Shown here: piece by piece, positions 47,190-55,973 of the stretch | How positions within the stretch are numbered: the stretch's first letter is position 1 | How the letters are laid out: the number at the start of each line of letters is the position of its first letter | Assembly (NCBI GenBank): GCA_031178005.1 | Contig: JAPSJV010000009.1 | Span: 1-64,000, forward strand | Origin: Pseudarthrobacter sp. | GTDB lineage: Bacteria > Actinomycetota > Actinomycetes > Actinomycetales > Micrococcaceae | Direction of reading: 5' to 3' | DNA length: 64,000 nucleotides | Program-made: the position numbers and the translations under genes | Notes under the pieces: model-generated | Seen by the model: the letters and a program-made list of their open reading frames with translations, nothing else | Told to the model about the DNA's origin: nothing | Database searches by the model: none

Positions 47190-47315
47190 GCGGGGCGGAA
47201 CTGAATCTCTGGACCCGGCAAGGCGGACCTGCCTAGACTCGCTTTAGGGACTGCCTGGGCAGGGCGATGCCGGGCCCAGACAGTCCTCCGGAGCCAGGAC
47301 GCAAGGAGGAGCCCC

Positions 47316-47501
47316 ATGAGTACAGCATTGGTACGGCCCCGCAGCGGCAAAATCATCGGCGGAGTCTGCGCAGCCCTGGCCGCCCGGTTCGGGCTCCCGA
47401 AGTTCCTGGTCCGGCTGGGCTTTATCGTCTTTGGATTGGTGGGAATCGGGGAAGTGGTCTACATCGTGCTGTGGATCCTGGTTCCCAAGGCCCCGGCGTA
47501 G
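47316..47501 (+). CDS. PspC-domain small membrane protein
   Basis: 61 residues forming one PspC domain: VRPRSGKIIGGVCAALAARFGLP, then a single membrane helix FIVFGLVGIGEVVYIVLWILVP. In larger PspC proteins this domain takes part in envelope stress sensing; here no partner domain is attached. AAGGAGGAG precedes the ATG. Upstream, a 6+5-bp stem with an internal loop (47248-47260 with 47274-47286) sits close to the ribosome binding site and might modulate translation. Confidence 0.88.
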   Translation: MSTALVRPRSGKIIGGVCAALAARFGLPKFLVRLGFIVFGLVGIGEVVYIVLWILVPKAPA

Positions 47502-47557
47502 GGCATTTTTTTCATCCTCTGGCGGGCCTACACTGATGCCAACTGCGGAGGTTGGCC

Positions 47558-48280
47558 ATGGATAGTCCCCAGGCGTTGGTAAATGCTGCCGAGCGTTCGA
47601 CGGTGCTGCCGGGCGGGCCCATGGAACGCTTCGCAGGCTACGGCATCATGGGAGTCACCTTCAGCAGCGGCTACATCCTGGCCCTGCGCCGTTTCGCCGC
47701 GTCATCCATCGGCCCGGCCTACAATGCGGTGTGGCTCCGCGATCCCGCGGGTAAATGGTCCATCTTCAGCACAGCGGCACCTGAGGTTTCCTGTGCGCGG
47801 TATTTCAGTGGAGGCATTGAGCGGGCACCGGTTGCAGCGGTGTCCATTCACTGGAAGGGCCCATCGTCATTCACGGTCCGCGTGGAAGGACCGGCGGACC
47901 TGACCTGGGATGTTGAACTGTCCGGTACCCCCATCACCCGGCTGATGTCCGCCATGTGCAGCGCCGTCCCGGAGAAGGTATGGCGGAGCAGCATCTTCCT
48001 CAGCGCCATGGGCCTGATGGCCGGCCCCATGCTTAAGGCAGGAAAGATTGGGCTGACCGGGAAAGTCCCCAACCGCCAGTCCTTCCACGCCCGGCCCAAG
48101 CAAGTGTGGTTTGTGTCGTCCTCCCGTGCCGTCTTTGATGGCCAGGACCTGGGCACGTCGGCCGCCTTGCCGCTGCAGGACCGGCTGGGCGATTTCTGGA
48201 TACCGCAGCGCGGCATCTTTATGATTGGCTCTTCCATGTTCGAACAGTTGGACCCTCGCCATCACATCGTGGCCGGGTAG
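47558..48280 (+). CDS. Conserved-looking hypothetical protein, unrecognised
   Basis: 240 residues with no family I recognise. The ATG follows GGAGG by 6 bases. The first half is beta-rich (MGVTFSSGYILALRRFAAS, VWLRDPAGKWSIFSTAAP, then VSIHWKGPSSFTVRVEGP and DLTWDVELSG), suggesting a lipocalin or jelly-roll-like barrel. The second half has a hydrophobic stretch (WRSSIFLSAMGLMAGPMLKAG) and ends in repeated polar strands. No signal peptide is evident. It is convergent with nasB, 5 bases away. Codon use matches the neighbours, so it is a real gene; its role is open. Confidence 0.78.
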   Translation: MDSPQALVNAAERSTVLPGGPMERFAGYGIMGVTFSSGYILALRRFAASSIGPAYNAVWLRDPAGKWSIFSTAAPEVSCARYFSGGIERAPVAAVSIHWKGPSSFTVRVEGPADLTWDVELSGTPITRLMSAMCSAVPEKVWRSSIFLSAMGLMAGPMLKAGKIGLTGKVPNRQSFHARPKQVWFVSSSRAVFDGQDLGTSAALPLQDRLGDFWIPQRGIFMIGSSMFEQLDPRHHIVAG

Positions 48281-48285
48281 CCAAC

Positions 48286-49845
48286 TCAGGCCGCGGCCGC
48301 CTGGAAGTGCCGTTCGATGATGCCCTTGATGTCGTCATGGCAACCGCCGCACCCCGTTCCGGCCCGTGTTGCCTTCGAGACCTCGCCCACGTTGGTGCAA
48401 CCTTCCTCGACGGCGGTTCGGATAACTGTGCCGCTGACTCCGGCGCACCGGCACACAGTCCCGTTGGGATCCAGCGGTCCGGCATCCGGCAATTGATCGG
48501 GCCCATCGAGGCGTAGCATCAGCGACCTGTCCGCCGGCAGTTCAGCACGTCGTTCGAAGAGGCCCACGAGTTCCGCCGCCGTCCGTGGCATGCCTACCGC
48601 CACCAGGCCTTCCAGGACGCCGCCGCGGGTGGTCATCTTGACGTAGCGGCCGTGCTCCGGGTCTGCCCACTGGGCTACCTGGAGGCGTTCCCGGCCATTG
48701 CCGGCGCCGGCGGTGAGTGCTTCCTCATCCCAGGGCTCTGCGCCGTTTGAACCGGCCACAACCAGGTTCAGGCCCTTTGCCTTCAGGACGATCACACCCG
48801 GCAGTTCCTGCGGCAAGGGCGCCTGGGCCTCAGCTCCAGCAGGATCCGCGCCCGCCAGCAGGAGAAGGTGTTCGGCAAGCCATTCAGCCTGCCGCCAGCC
48901 CGGCCCCACCAGACCCAGCGGGCCCGTGGCATTGCGGCATTCTGCGCACGCCTTGTCAGCGCAGCGGACCTCCGCGCAGTCGCCGATGGCGAAGATATGG
49001 GGTTCATGGTGAGCCTTGAGTTGGTGGTCCACCAGGATTCCGGTACCCGTGCTTAAGCCTGCCCCTTCTGCAAGCTCGGTGCGGGGCCGTACGCCGCAGG
49101 AAAGCACCAGTAGATCGCCGTCGATCGCGGAACCGTCCGCCAGGAGCAGGGCGGAGAATTCGCCGTTGGGGCCATTGTGCTCCACACCCGTTGACCGCGC
49201 ATTCCCGGCCACTTTGACCCCGCAACGGCGAAGGCTGGCGGACAGCACCGATCCACCGCCGCGGTCTATGGAGCGGCCCAGGGGGAAGGGGCCGTTGTGC
49301 ACGACGGTGACGGTGGCGCCTTCCTCAGCTGCGGCCAGTGCAATTTCCAGCCCCAGCACGCCGCCGCCAAGTACCACTACACGCTTCTTGCCTTCGATGG
49401 CCTGGCGAAGCTGCCCTGCATCACGGAGATCGCGCAGGGCCGTGACTCCGTGCGGCAGCACCGGACGGGCGGGATCCGGGTTGATGCCTGTGAGGTTCGG
49501 AATGACAGGCCGCGAGCCGGTGGCCAGGACCAGCCGGTCAAAGTGCACGTCCGTCCCGTCTGCGAGCAGGACGCGCTGCCGGGGACGGTCGATCCGGCGG
49601 ACGCCTACGCCCAGCCGGACATCTACGCCGTCAGCGGCCAGGGCTGCGGCATCCGCCAGCGCCAGGGCATCTGCAGAGGTGTGGCCTACGCCCACGGAGC
49701 CGATCAGGACCCGGTTGTAGGCGGCTTCGTTTTCTTCGCCGATTACCGTCAGGCTGACATGTCCGGTCCGGACTCCGGGCAGCAGCTCGTCCACAAGCCT
49801 GGCGGCCACGGGACCAAAACCCACCACCACAATCTGTTCGGTCAT
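48286..49845 (-). CDS. nasB: Assimilatory nitrate reductase, electron-transfer flavoprotein subunit
   Basis: 519 residues resembling the front half of NirB: FAD domain IVVVGFGPVAARLVDEL, ATGSRPVIPNLTG, NAD motif VVVLGGGVLGLEIALAAAEEG and IFAIGDCAEV. A C-terminal BFD-like [2Fe-2S] domain has cysteines in TVCRCAGVSG and GTGCGGCHDDI. Such proteins pass electrons from NAD(P)H to the molybdenum subunit. The ATG overlaps the nasC stop by 4 bases (ATGA). An extra Cys cluster, CADKACAEC, occurs mid-protein. The symbol follows Bacillus subtilis usage. Confidence 0.9.
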   Translation of the reverse strand: MTEQIVVVGFGPVAARLVDELLPGVRTGHVSLTVIGEENEAAYNRVLIGSVGVGHTSADALALADAAALAADGVDVRLGVGVRRIDRPRQRVLLADGTDVHFDRLVLATGSRPVIPNLTGINPDPARPVLPHGVTALRDLRDAGQLRQAIEGKKRVVVLGGGVLGLEIALAAAEEGATVTVVHNGPFPLGRSIDRGGGSVLSASLRRCGVKVAGNARSTGVEHNGPNGEFSALLLADGSAIDGDLLVLSCGVRPRTELAEGAGLSTGTGILVDHQLKAHHEPHIFAIGDCAEVRCADKACAECRNATGPLGLVGPGWRQAEWLAEHLLLLAGADPAGAEAQAPLPQELPGVIVLKAKGLNLVVAGSNGAEPWDEEALTAGAGNGRERLQVAQWADPEHGRYVKMTTRGGVLEGLVAVGMPRTAAELVGLFERRAELPADRSLMLRLDGPDQLPDAGPLDPNGTVCRCAGVSGTVIRTAVEEGCTNVGEVSKATRAGTGCGGCHDDIKGIIERHFQAAAA

Positions 49846-52085
49846 AACGCCTCCATGGTTGCGGGCAGGCGGTCCACCCCGTCCAGCGGCGCGGCGGCCA
49901 GCGAGACATGGACCCGGTTGAATTTGAACTCCGGCATTCCGGAGATGGGATCGGTGGCGGCCTCCGTGAGCCGGTTGGCGCTTTCCAGCTCCGGGAAATG
50001 GAAAGGCAGGAAGACGGTTTCCTGGCGGATTGCCGTGCTCAGTTCGGCTTTGCAGAGCACGTGTCCGCGGTCGTTGGCTACCGAAACGTAAGCGCCCTCG
50101 GTGATCCCGAGGCCCGCCGCGGCTGCTGGATGGATCTGGACGGTGGCTTGGGGCCGGGCGGCGAGGAGGTCTGCCACGCGCCGGGTTTGCGCCCCGGATT
50201 GGTAGTGCTCCAGCAGGCGTCCGGTGATGAGGGTCATGGACCGGCCGGAGGACCTGGTGCCGCTGTCGGTTCCGCTGATGACACCGGCAACTGCAGCCGG
50301 GGAGGTGTCACCGGGGCCGGACGCACGACGGCGGGGTGTCACCGGGGTCATGACCGCCCTGCCGTCGGCGTGGGCGAAAGAATCAGCGAACAGCCGGGGA
50401 GTGCCGGTGCTTCCGGCGGGGTAGGGCCAGTACGCGGCTTCTCCGCGATCCAGCATCCCGTAGCTGATTCCCGAGTAGTCAGCCAGCCCGCCGGCGGAAG
50501 CCAGGCGCAGTTCTTCGAAGACTTCCTCGGGGTACTCGCTGAAGGTTGAAGGCGCCTCGAGGGCCTCGGCAAGCCGGGCCATGATCCAGAGTTCGCTGCG
50601 CGCACCGAACGGCGGCTTGATGGCCGGGCGGCGGCGGAGCACCCGGCCTTCCAGATTGGTCAGGGTTCCCTCTTCCTCCGCCCACTGCAGGACCGGGAGG
50701 ACCAGGTCCGCAACCGCGGCGGTTTCGGACATAAAGAAGTCGCACACCACCAGGAAGTCCAGGCTGCGCAGGCCGGCGATCACGGAGTTGGCGTCCGGGG
50801 CGGCCACAGCGATATTGGAGGCATGCACCAAAAGGCATCGGACGCCGTCGGGCTTTCCCAATGACTGCAGCAACTTGACGGCAGGGAGGCCGGGACCGGG
50901 AATGCTCTCCTCCGGGACGCCCCACACCGCAGCCACATGTGCACGGGCGGCAGGGTCCGTGATCTTTCGGTAGCCCGGAAGCTGGTCCGCCTTCTGGCCG
51001 TGCTCGCGGCCGCCCTGGCCGTTGCCCTGGCCCGTGAGGGTTCCGTAGCCGCTGCGTGCCGAGCCGGGCAGGCCCAGCAACAGACTGAGGTTGATGGCGG
51101 CTGTAGCGGTGTCCGTGCCATCCACGTGCTGTTCCACGCCGCGGCCGGTAAGGATGTAGCTGCCGCCGTTGCTGGCCCCTGCAGCCAGCCGGCGGGCGGT
51201 CTCACGGATGAGGTCCGCGGGAACGCCTGTGAGGGACTGGACACGCTCAGGCCAGAAAGAGTTCACGCTTCGGGCGACGGCGTCATAACCGGACGTGCGC
51301 TCGCGGAGGTACACAGAGTCGCTGAGGCCCTCATGGATCACCACGTGGCTGATTCCCAGCAGGAGCGTGAGGTCGGTGCCGGGAAGGGGCTGCAGGTGGA
51401 GGCCGCCGCCGTCGGCAGTAAACGCCGCGGTGGCGGACCTGCGCGGATCCACGACTATCAGGCCGCCGTTGTCGCGTGCGCCCTGGAGGTGCTGGACGAA
51501 GGGCGGCATGGTCTCGGCCACGTTGGAACCGAGGATCAGGATGGTGCTGGCATCGTCGATGTCCGCCAGCGGGAAGGGCAGGCCGCGGTCCACGCCGAAC
51601 GCGCGCATGCCGGCGGCAGCAGCGGAAGACATACAAAACCTGCCGTTGTAGTCGATGCGTGAGGTACCCAGCGCGACGCGGGCAAACTTGCCCAGCAGGT
51701 AGGCCTTTTCATTGGTGAGGCCTCCGCCGCCGAACACGCCTACGGAATCGGCCCCGTAGGAAGCCTGGGCAGCCTTGACCTGTTCGGCAACGAGGGCAAG
51801 GGCCTGGTCCCAGCCAATGGGCCGGTGGACGCCGTCAGCGCCACGCAGCAGCGGCTCGGTGACCCTGCCGGGGTGGTTCAGGAGGCTGGCGGAAGTCCAG
51901 CCCTTGCGGCAGAGGCCGCCGCGGTTGGTGGGAAAATCCCTGCCGGTGACCTCCAGCAGGGGCGGAGCCTGGGAAGCAGGCCCCGGCCCCGGCTTTGTGG
52001 CCGGGGTCGGTGCCGTGGTGGACGTCAGCGTCATGGCGCACTGCAGGGCGCAGTAAGGGCAGTGCGTGGCGGCGCTTTTGGTCAT
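49842..52085 (-). CDS. nasC: Assimilatory nitrate reductase, molybdopterin catalytic subunit
   Basis: 747-residue molybdopterin oxidoreductase reducing nitrate to nitrite in the cytoplasm. The N-terminal [4Fe-4S] ligands are C9, C12 and C16 (HCPYCALQC) and a fourth Cys near 59 (GGLCRKGW). Further features are YNGRFCMSSAAAAG (the Cys here is the likely molybdenum ligand), ILILGSNVAETMPP and a C-terminal guanylate-binding domain (GRLLEHYQSGAQTRR). There is no Tat signal, consistent with an assimilatory enzyme. ATG 52085 lies 1 base after the narK stop. Confidence 0.93.
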   Translation of the reverse strand: MTKSAATHCPYCALQCAMTLTSTTAPTPATKPGPGPASQAPPLLEVTGRDFPTNRGGLCRKGWTSASLLNHPGRVTEPLLRGADGVHRPIGWDQALALVAEQVKAAQASYGADSVGVFGGGGLTNEKAYLLGKFARVALGTSRIDYNGRFCMSSAAAAGMRAFGVDRGLPFPLADIDDASTILILGSNVAETMPPFVQHLQGARDNGGLIVVDPRRSATAAFTADGGGLHLQPLPGTDLTLLLGISHVVIHEGLSDSVYLRERTSGYDAVARSVNSFWPERVQSLTGVPADLIRETARRLAAGASNGGSYILTGRGVEQHVDGTDTATAAINLSLLLGLPGSARSGYGTLTGQGNGQGGREHGQKADQLPGYRKITDPAARAHVAAVWGVPEESIPGPGLPAVKLLQSLGKPDGVRCLLVHASNIAVAAPDANSVIAGLRSLDFLVVCDFFMSETAAVADLVLPVLQWAEEEGTLTNLEGRVLRRRPAIKPPFGARSELWIMARLAEALEAPSTFSEYPEEVFEELRLASAGGLADYSGISYGMLDRGEAAYWPYPAGSTGTPRLFADSFAHADGRAVMTPVTPRRRASGPGDTSPAAVAGVISGTDSGTRSSGRSMTLITGRLLEHYQSGAQTRRVADLLAARPQATVQIHPAAAAGLGITEGAYVSVANDRGHVLCKAELSTAIRQETVFLPFHFPELESANRLTEAATDPISGMPEFKFNRVHVSLAAAPLDGVDRLPATMEAL

Positions 52086-52086
52086 G

Positions 52087-53502
52087 TTAGACGTGTCCCA
52101 TCGCGTTTCGGTTGGCATTGCGGATGTAGCAGGCCCAGCAGACGGACAGCATCAGGACATAGGCCGCAACGAATCCGTAGAATGCCGGCGTGTAGGACCC
52201 TGTGGCTGTGTTGGAGGCGTTCAGCACCTGCGGAATGACGAACCCGCCGTAGGCGCCGATGGCGGAGATCAGGCCCAGCGCGGATGATGCCAGCCGTTGG
52301 GTGGCCACCGAATCCGCTCCCTTGCGTGCCGCCCGACTGGACGTCGCGAAGATGACCGGAATCATGCGGTAGGTGGCGCCGTTTCCGAAGCCGCTGGCGG
52401 TGAAGAGCATCAGGAACAGGACCAGGAAGAGCCAGAAGTTCTTGACCGGCAGCGTCCAGATCATGGTGAGCGTGATGACGGCCATGGCGGCGAACGCGGC
52501 CACAGTCATTCGGGCGCCACCCATACGGTCCGCCATTCTGCCGCCGTAGGGCCGGGCCAGCGAGCCGACCAGCGGGCCGAGGAAGGCCAGCGAGAGCGCA
52601 ACGGTACCGACGCCGATGGTGGAGAACTCCGGGAAGTAGTCCTTGATGAGTTTGGGGAACACACCCGCGAAGCCGATGAACGACCCAAAGGTCCCGATGT
52701 ACAGCAGTGCCATGATCCACAGGTGCGGTTCCTTAAGGGCTGCCACCGAACCGGCCACGTCACCCTTGGCGCTGGTCAGGTTGTCCATGTACTTCCAGGC
52801 GCCGAAAGCCGCCAGGAGGATGAACGGCACCCACATCAGTCCGGCCATGGGCAGGTTGACGGTTTCGGCAGCCAGGAGGGTGATGACGATCGGAACTGCA
52901 AGCTGCGCGACGGCGGCACCAAGGTTTCCGCCAGCGGCATTCAGGCCCAGGGCCCAGCCCTTTTCACGTGCGGGGTAGAAGAAGGTGATGTTGGCCATGG
53001 AACTGGCGAAGTTGCCGCCGCCGAAGCCGGCCAGTGCGGCCACCAACAGAAGTGTGCCGAAGGGGGTTTCCGGGTTGGAGACGCAGATGGCCAGCCCAAT
53101 GGACGGGATCAGCAGCAGGAGGGCGGAGATGATGGTCCAGTTCCGTCCGCCGAAGCGGGGGACCATAAAGGTGTAGGGGATGCGCAGCGTGGCGCCCACC
53201 AGGCTGGGCATGGAGATCAGCCAGAAGATTTCCGACGTGGAGAGCGTAAAGCCCGCGGCGGGAAGCTGCACAACAACAATCGACCAGAGCTGCCAGACCA
53301 CAAAACCCAAAAATTCGGCAAAAATGGACCAGTTCAGGTTCCGGCGAGCTATGGAGCGTCCTGCCGATTCCCACTGTTCGTGGTTTTCCGCGTTCCAGTT
53401 GGCGATCCAGCGGCCGGACCGGAATTCAAGCGCGGGAGCCTGGCTGGTGGACTTGCCGGCGGCTGGCGCGGTGGCGGCTTCAGTGGCACGGTCAACAGTC
53501 AC
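52087..53502 (-). CDS. narK: Nitrate/nitrite MFS transporter (NNP family)
   Basis: About 471 residues, 12 membrane helices. The NNP signature is present as AGFGGGNFASSMANITFFYP with AAGGNLGAAVAQL, and the second signature region includes TASGFGNGATYRMIP. It imports nitrate for NasC. GTG at 53502 is chosen because TAGGAG lies 7 bases upstream; frames open to 53655 include the operator region and have no family similarity. First gene of narK-nasC-nasB. Confidence 0.92.
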   Translation of the reverse strand: MTVDRATEAATAPAAGKSTSQAPALEFRSGRWIANWNAENHEQWESAGRSIARRNLNWSIFAEFLGFVVWQLWSIVVVQLPAAGFTLSTSEIFWLISMPSLVGATLRIPYTFMVPRFGGRNWTIISALLLLIPSIGLAICVSNPETPFGTLLLVAALAGFGGGNFASSMANITFFYPAREKGWALGLNAAGGNLGAAVAQLAVPIVITLLAAETVNLPMAGLMWVPFILLAAFGAWKYMDNLTSAKGDVAGSVAALKEPHLWIMALLYIGTFGSFIGFAGVFPKLIKDYFPEFSTIGVGTVALSLAFLGPLVGSLARPYGGRMADRMGGARMTVAAFAAMAVITLTMIWTLPVKNFWLFLVLFLMLFTASGFGNGATYRMIPVIFATSSRAARKGADSVATQRLASSALGLISAIGAYGGFVIPQVLNASNTATGSYTPAFYGFVAAYVLMLSVCWACYIRNANRNAMGHV

Positions 53503-53545
53503 GGTAGCGCTCCTATCGGGATTGATCGGGGAAGTTGCTCCTTCA

Positions 53546-53599
53546 AAAGTAGGCAGCGGGCGTTTCGCGGATGGTCGCGCTGTGTTAACGTGCTGTGAC
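53546..53599 (-). promoter_or_regulatory. GlnR-like operator and promoter of narK-nasC-nasB
   Basis: Minus strand: GTCAC (53599-53595), N6, TTAAC (53588-53584), N6, CGACC (53577-53573, poor), N6, GAAAC (53566-53562), then 10 bases and TACTTT (53551-53546). The first and last half-sites fit the consensus fully and the second partly; phase and distance to the -10-like hexamer equal those at nirB. Confidence 0.6.
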
Positions 53600-53642
53600 A
53601 TTTGCCTATCGGTGCCCGATGCCGGGTTGTGAGAAACCGATG

Positions 53643-53695
53643 CTGACAGCGGCAAGGACTGTCCGTATAGTGGACTTTCTGTCCGCTTGTTGGAC
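53643..53695 (+). promoter_or_regulatory. Promoter of the MHS transporter overlapped by two tandem palindromes
   Basis: -35 CTGACA (53643-53648), 17-base spacer, -10 TATAGT (53666-53671): a near-consensus pair. Two copies of GTCC-N7-GGAC (53661-53675 and 53681-53695) repeat with a 20-bp period. The first covers the -10 and the second the start region, the expected layout for repression. The regulator is not identified. Confidence 0.75.
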
Positions 53696-53774
53696 TGCGG
53701 GAACTAATATCGAACTCTAAGTAAATGCGCCCCCGGGATGCGGAAGCAGTCCGGTCTGACGAAAGTGTTGATAC

Positions 53775-55190
53775 ATGTCATCAGCTGAAACAACAACAGC
53801 GGAGCCAGGGTCCACGAAGCCCGTGAACTCCAAAGGCAAGGTCATCTTTGCCAGCCTCATCGGCACCACCATCGAGTTCTACGACTTCTACATCTACGCC
53901 ACGGCTGCCGTCCTGGTCTTTCCGAAGCTCTTCTTCCCGGACGCCACGGAAATCAACGCACTGCTGAGCTCGTTCGCCATTTTCGGTGTGGCTTTTATTG
54001 CCCGCCCGGTAGGTTCCGTTCTCTTTGGCCACTTCGGCGACAAGTTCGGCCGTAAAGGCACCTTGGTGGCGTCGCTGCTCACCATGGGTATTGCCACCTT
54101 CCTCATCGGGACGCTCCCCACGGCCTCCCTTCCCGGCTGGGCAATTATGGCTCCTTTGCTGCTCGTGGTCCTGCGCTTTGCGCAAGGGCTGGCACTCGGT
54201 GGCGAATGGTCCGGCGCAGCCCTGCTGGCTACGGAGAACGCCCCGAAGGGCAAACGGGCTGTTTATGGAACCTTCCCGCAGCTCGGGGCACCCATCGGTT
54301 TTATCCTTGCGAACGTGCTGTTCATCTGGCTCGACGCAGCACTGACTCCGGAAGCGTTCCTCGCCTGGGGCTGGCGGGTGCCGTTCCTGCTGAGCGCCGT
54401 GATGGTGATTGTGGGCCTCTACGTACGGTTGAAGCTGGTGGAAAGCCTGTCCTTCCAGAAGGTCCTCACCGAGGACAAAGTGGCCAAGGTACCCTTCACC
54501 GCCACCTTCAAGAACCACTGGCGCCCGGTGGTGGCAGGCACGTTCATCATGCTTGCCACGTACGTGCTGTTCTACATCATGACCTCCTTCACCCTGTCCT
54601 ACGGCACCAAGCCCGCCTCGGTGGAGGCTGCCCAGGCAGTGGCGGAGAAGGCCGGCAAGCCGATGTCCCCGGCAGAAATCGCCAGCTTTGTTCCCGGTCT
54701 GGGAATTCCCCGCGGTGACTTCCTCTGGATGCTGATCATCGGCGTTGTTTTCTTTGGCATTTTCACCCTGGTTTCCGGTCCGCTGGCTGAGAAATGGGGC
54801 CGCCGCAAGTTCCTGCTCGCCGTCACCGCAGGCATTTTTGTCTTCGGTGTTCTGTGGTTCACCATGTTCGGGCCGGGGCAGGCTGCAGCCGTCGTTGGGC
54901 TGATCGTTGGCTTCACGCTGATGGGCCTCACTTTTGGACCCATGGCCGCGATCCTTCCCGAGCTGTTCCCGGCGAACGTCCGCTACACCGGATCCGCCGT
55001 GGCCTACAACCTGTCCAGCGTGATTGGAGCCGCTCCGGCATCGTTCATCGCGATTGCCCTCTGGCAGGCAGCGGGCGGCAGCACCTGGCTGGTGGGGGTT
55101 TACATGGCAGCCGCAGCGGTGCTCACCTTCATCGCGCTGTGGATCACCCGCGAAACCAAGGACACGGATTACGAGAACAACGTAGCCTAG
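53775..55190 (+). CDS. MHS-family MFS metabolite:H+ symporter
   Basis: 471 residues, 12 membrane helices. The family signature is clear: IGTTIEFYDFYIYATAA at the start, then ARPVGSVLFGHFGDKFGRKGTL (the MFS A-loop, quoted in part), LRFAQGLALGGEWSGAALLATENAP and LPELFPANVRYTGSAVAYNL. Relatives carry organic acids such as shikimate, alpha-ketoglutarate or aromatic acids; the substrate is unknown here. The promoter with tandem operators (53643-53695) implies substrate-inducible control. Divergent from narK. Confidence 0.9.
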   Translation: MSSAETTTAEPGSTKPVNSKGKVIFASLIGTTIEFYDFYIYATAAVLVFPKLFFPDATEINALLSSFAIFGVAFIARPVGSVLFGHFGDKFGRKGTLVASLLTMGIATFLIGTLPTASLPGWAIMAPLLLVVLRFAQGLALGGEWSGAALLATENAPKGKRAVYGTFPQLGAPIGFILANVLFIWLDAALTPEAFLAWGWRVPFLLSAVMVIVGLYVRLKLVESLSFQKVLTEDKVAKVPFTATFKNHWRPVVAGTFIMLATYVLFYIMTSFTLSYGTKPASVEAAQAVAEKAGKPMSPAEIASFVPGLGIPRGDFLWMLIIGVVFFGIFTLVSGPLAEKWGRRKFLLAVTAGIFVFGVLWFTMFGPGQAAAVVGLIVGFTLMGLTFGPMAAILPELFPANVRYTGSAVAYNLSSVIGAAPASFIAIALWQAAGGSTWLVGVYMAAAAVLTFIALWITRETKDTDYENNVA

Positions 55191-55200
55191 GCGCTTAACT

Positions 55201-55240
55201 AAAACTGCCCGGCCTGTTTCTTCAACAGGCCGGGCATTTT
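55201..55240. terminator. Bidirectional terminator
   Basis: 13-bp stem (55206-55218 with 55224-55236) with loop TCTTC, flanked by AAAA and TTTT on opposite sides. It lies between the convergent MHS transporter and glutamine amidotransferase genes and reaches the stop of the latter. Confidence 0.92.
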
Positions 55241-55970
55241 AGTTGGCGTAGCGTTCCGCGAAGTTCCGGAGGACTTTCATCGGCTCCGTGACGGTAGCGG
55301 ATCTGGCTTCTTCGATGAGTTCTTCGGCCGCCTCCGGAGCGAAGTACCCGGCATGGCGGTAGACGCGGATCCGGGTGACCAAGCCGTCCACGTCCAGTTC
55401 CGGATGGAACTGCGTGGCGTACAGGTTCTGTTTGATCCTGAACATCTGGACAGGGCACGACGCCGACGACGCCAGCAGTGCCGCGTGTTCGGGCAGGCGG
55501 GTGCAAGCTTCCTTGTGGCCGACGAAGGCGGTGAACTCTCCAGGGAGGCCGGCCATCAAAGGGTCGGTGCCGCCGTCGGGCGTTATCCTCACCTGTACCG
55601 CACCCAGAGGTTCACCGAAGGTCCTGTCGATCAACGCGCCCTGGTGGCTGCCCAGGGTTCCGACGCCGTAGCAGGCGCCCAGGAACGGAAAGTCCTCTGC
55701 CACCAGCTTGTCCAGGAGCCCCGCCAGCTCGCGTTCCACCCGATGCTGTACAACGGACTTGGACTCTTGCGGATCGCTGGAGGTAAACGGACTGCCGCCG
55801 ACAATCACCCCGGAAATGCTGTCCAGGTCCAGGTCAGGCAGGGGGCCAGCATCGAGCCGGATCCGCAGCAGCTGCTCCGGATCCAGGCCGCAAAAGCGCA
55901 GATACGCCTGGTACTCCTCGTCCGCAGCGCGCACTTCCGCCCGGGAAGCGAGCAGGACGAAGGGTTTCAC
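55239..55970 (-). CDS. Class I glutamine amidotransferase domain protein (GuaA-like)
   Basis: 243 residues, a free-standing triad glutaminase domain. The nucleophile Cys is in FPFLGACYGVGTLG and the His-Glu pair in YATQFHPELDVDG; GVIVGGSPFTSSD precedes them. It is much too short for GMP synthase and has no synthetase partner here. Related small proteins are annotated as GMP synthase-like or gamma-glutamyl hydrolases; the function is uncertain. Three bases separate it from the NTF2-like gene upstream, so the two are co-transcribed. Confidence 0.88.
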   Translation of the reverse strand: MKPFVLLASRAEVRAADEEYQAYLRFCGLDPEQLLRIRLDAGPLPDLDLDSISGVIVGGSPFTSSDPQESKSVVQHRVERELAGLLDKLVAEDFPFLGACYGVGTLGSHQGALIDRTFGEPLGAVQVRITPDGGTDPLMAGLPGEFTAFVGHKEACTRLPEHAALLASSASCPVQMFRIKQNLYATQFHPELDVDGLVTRIRVYRHAGYFAPEAAEELIEEARSATVTEPMKVLRNFAERYAN

Positions 55971-55973
55971 TGG

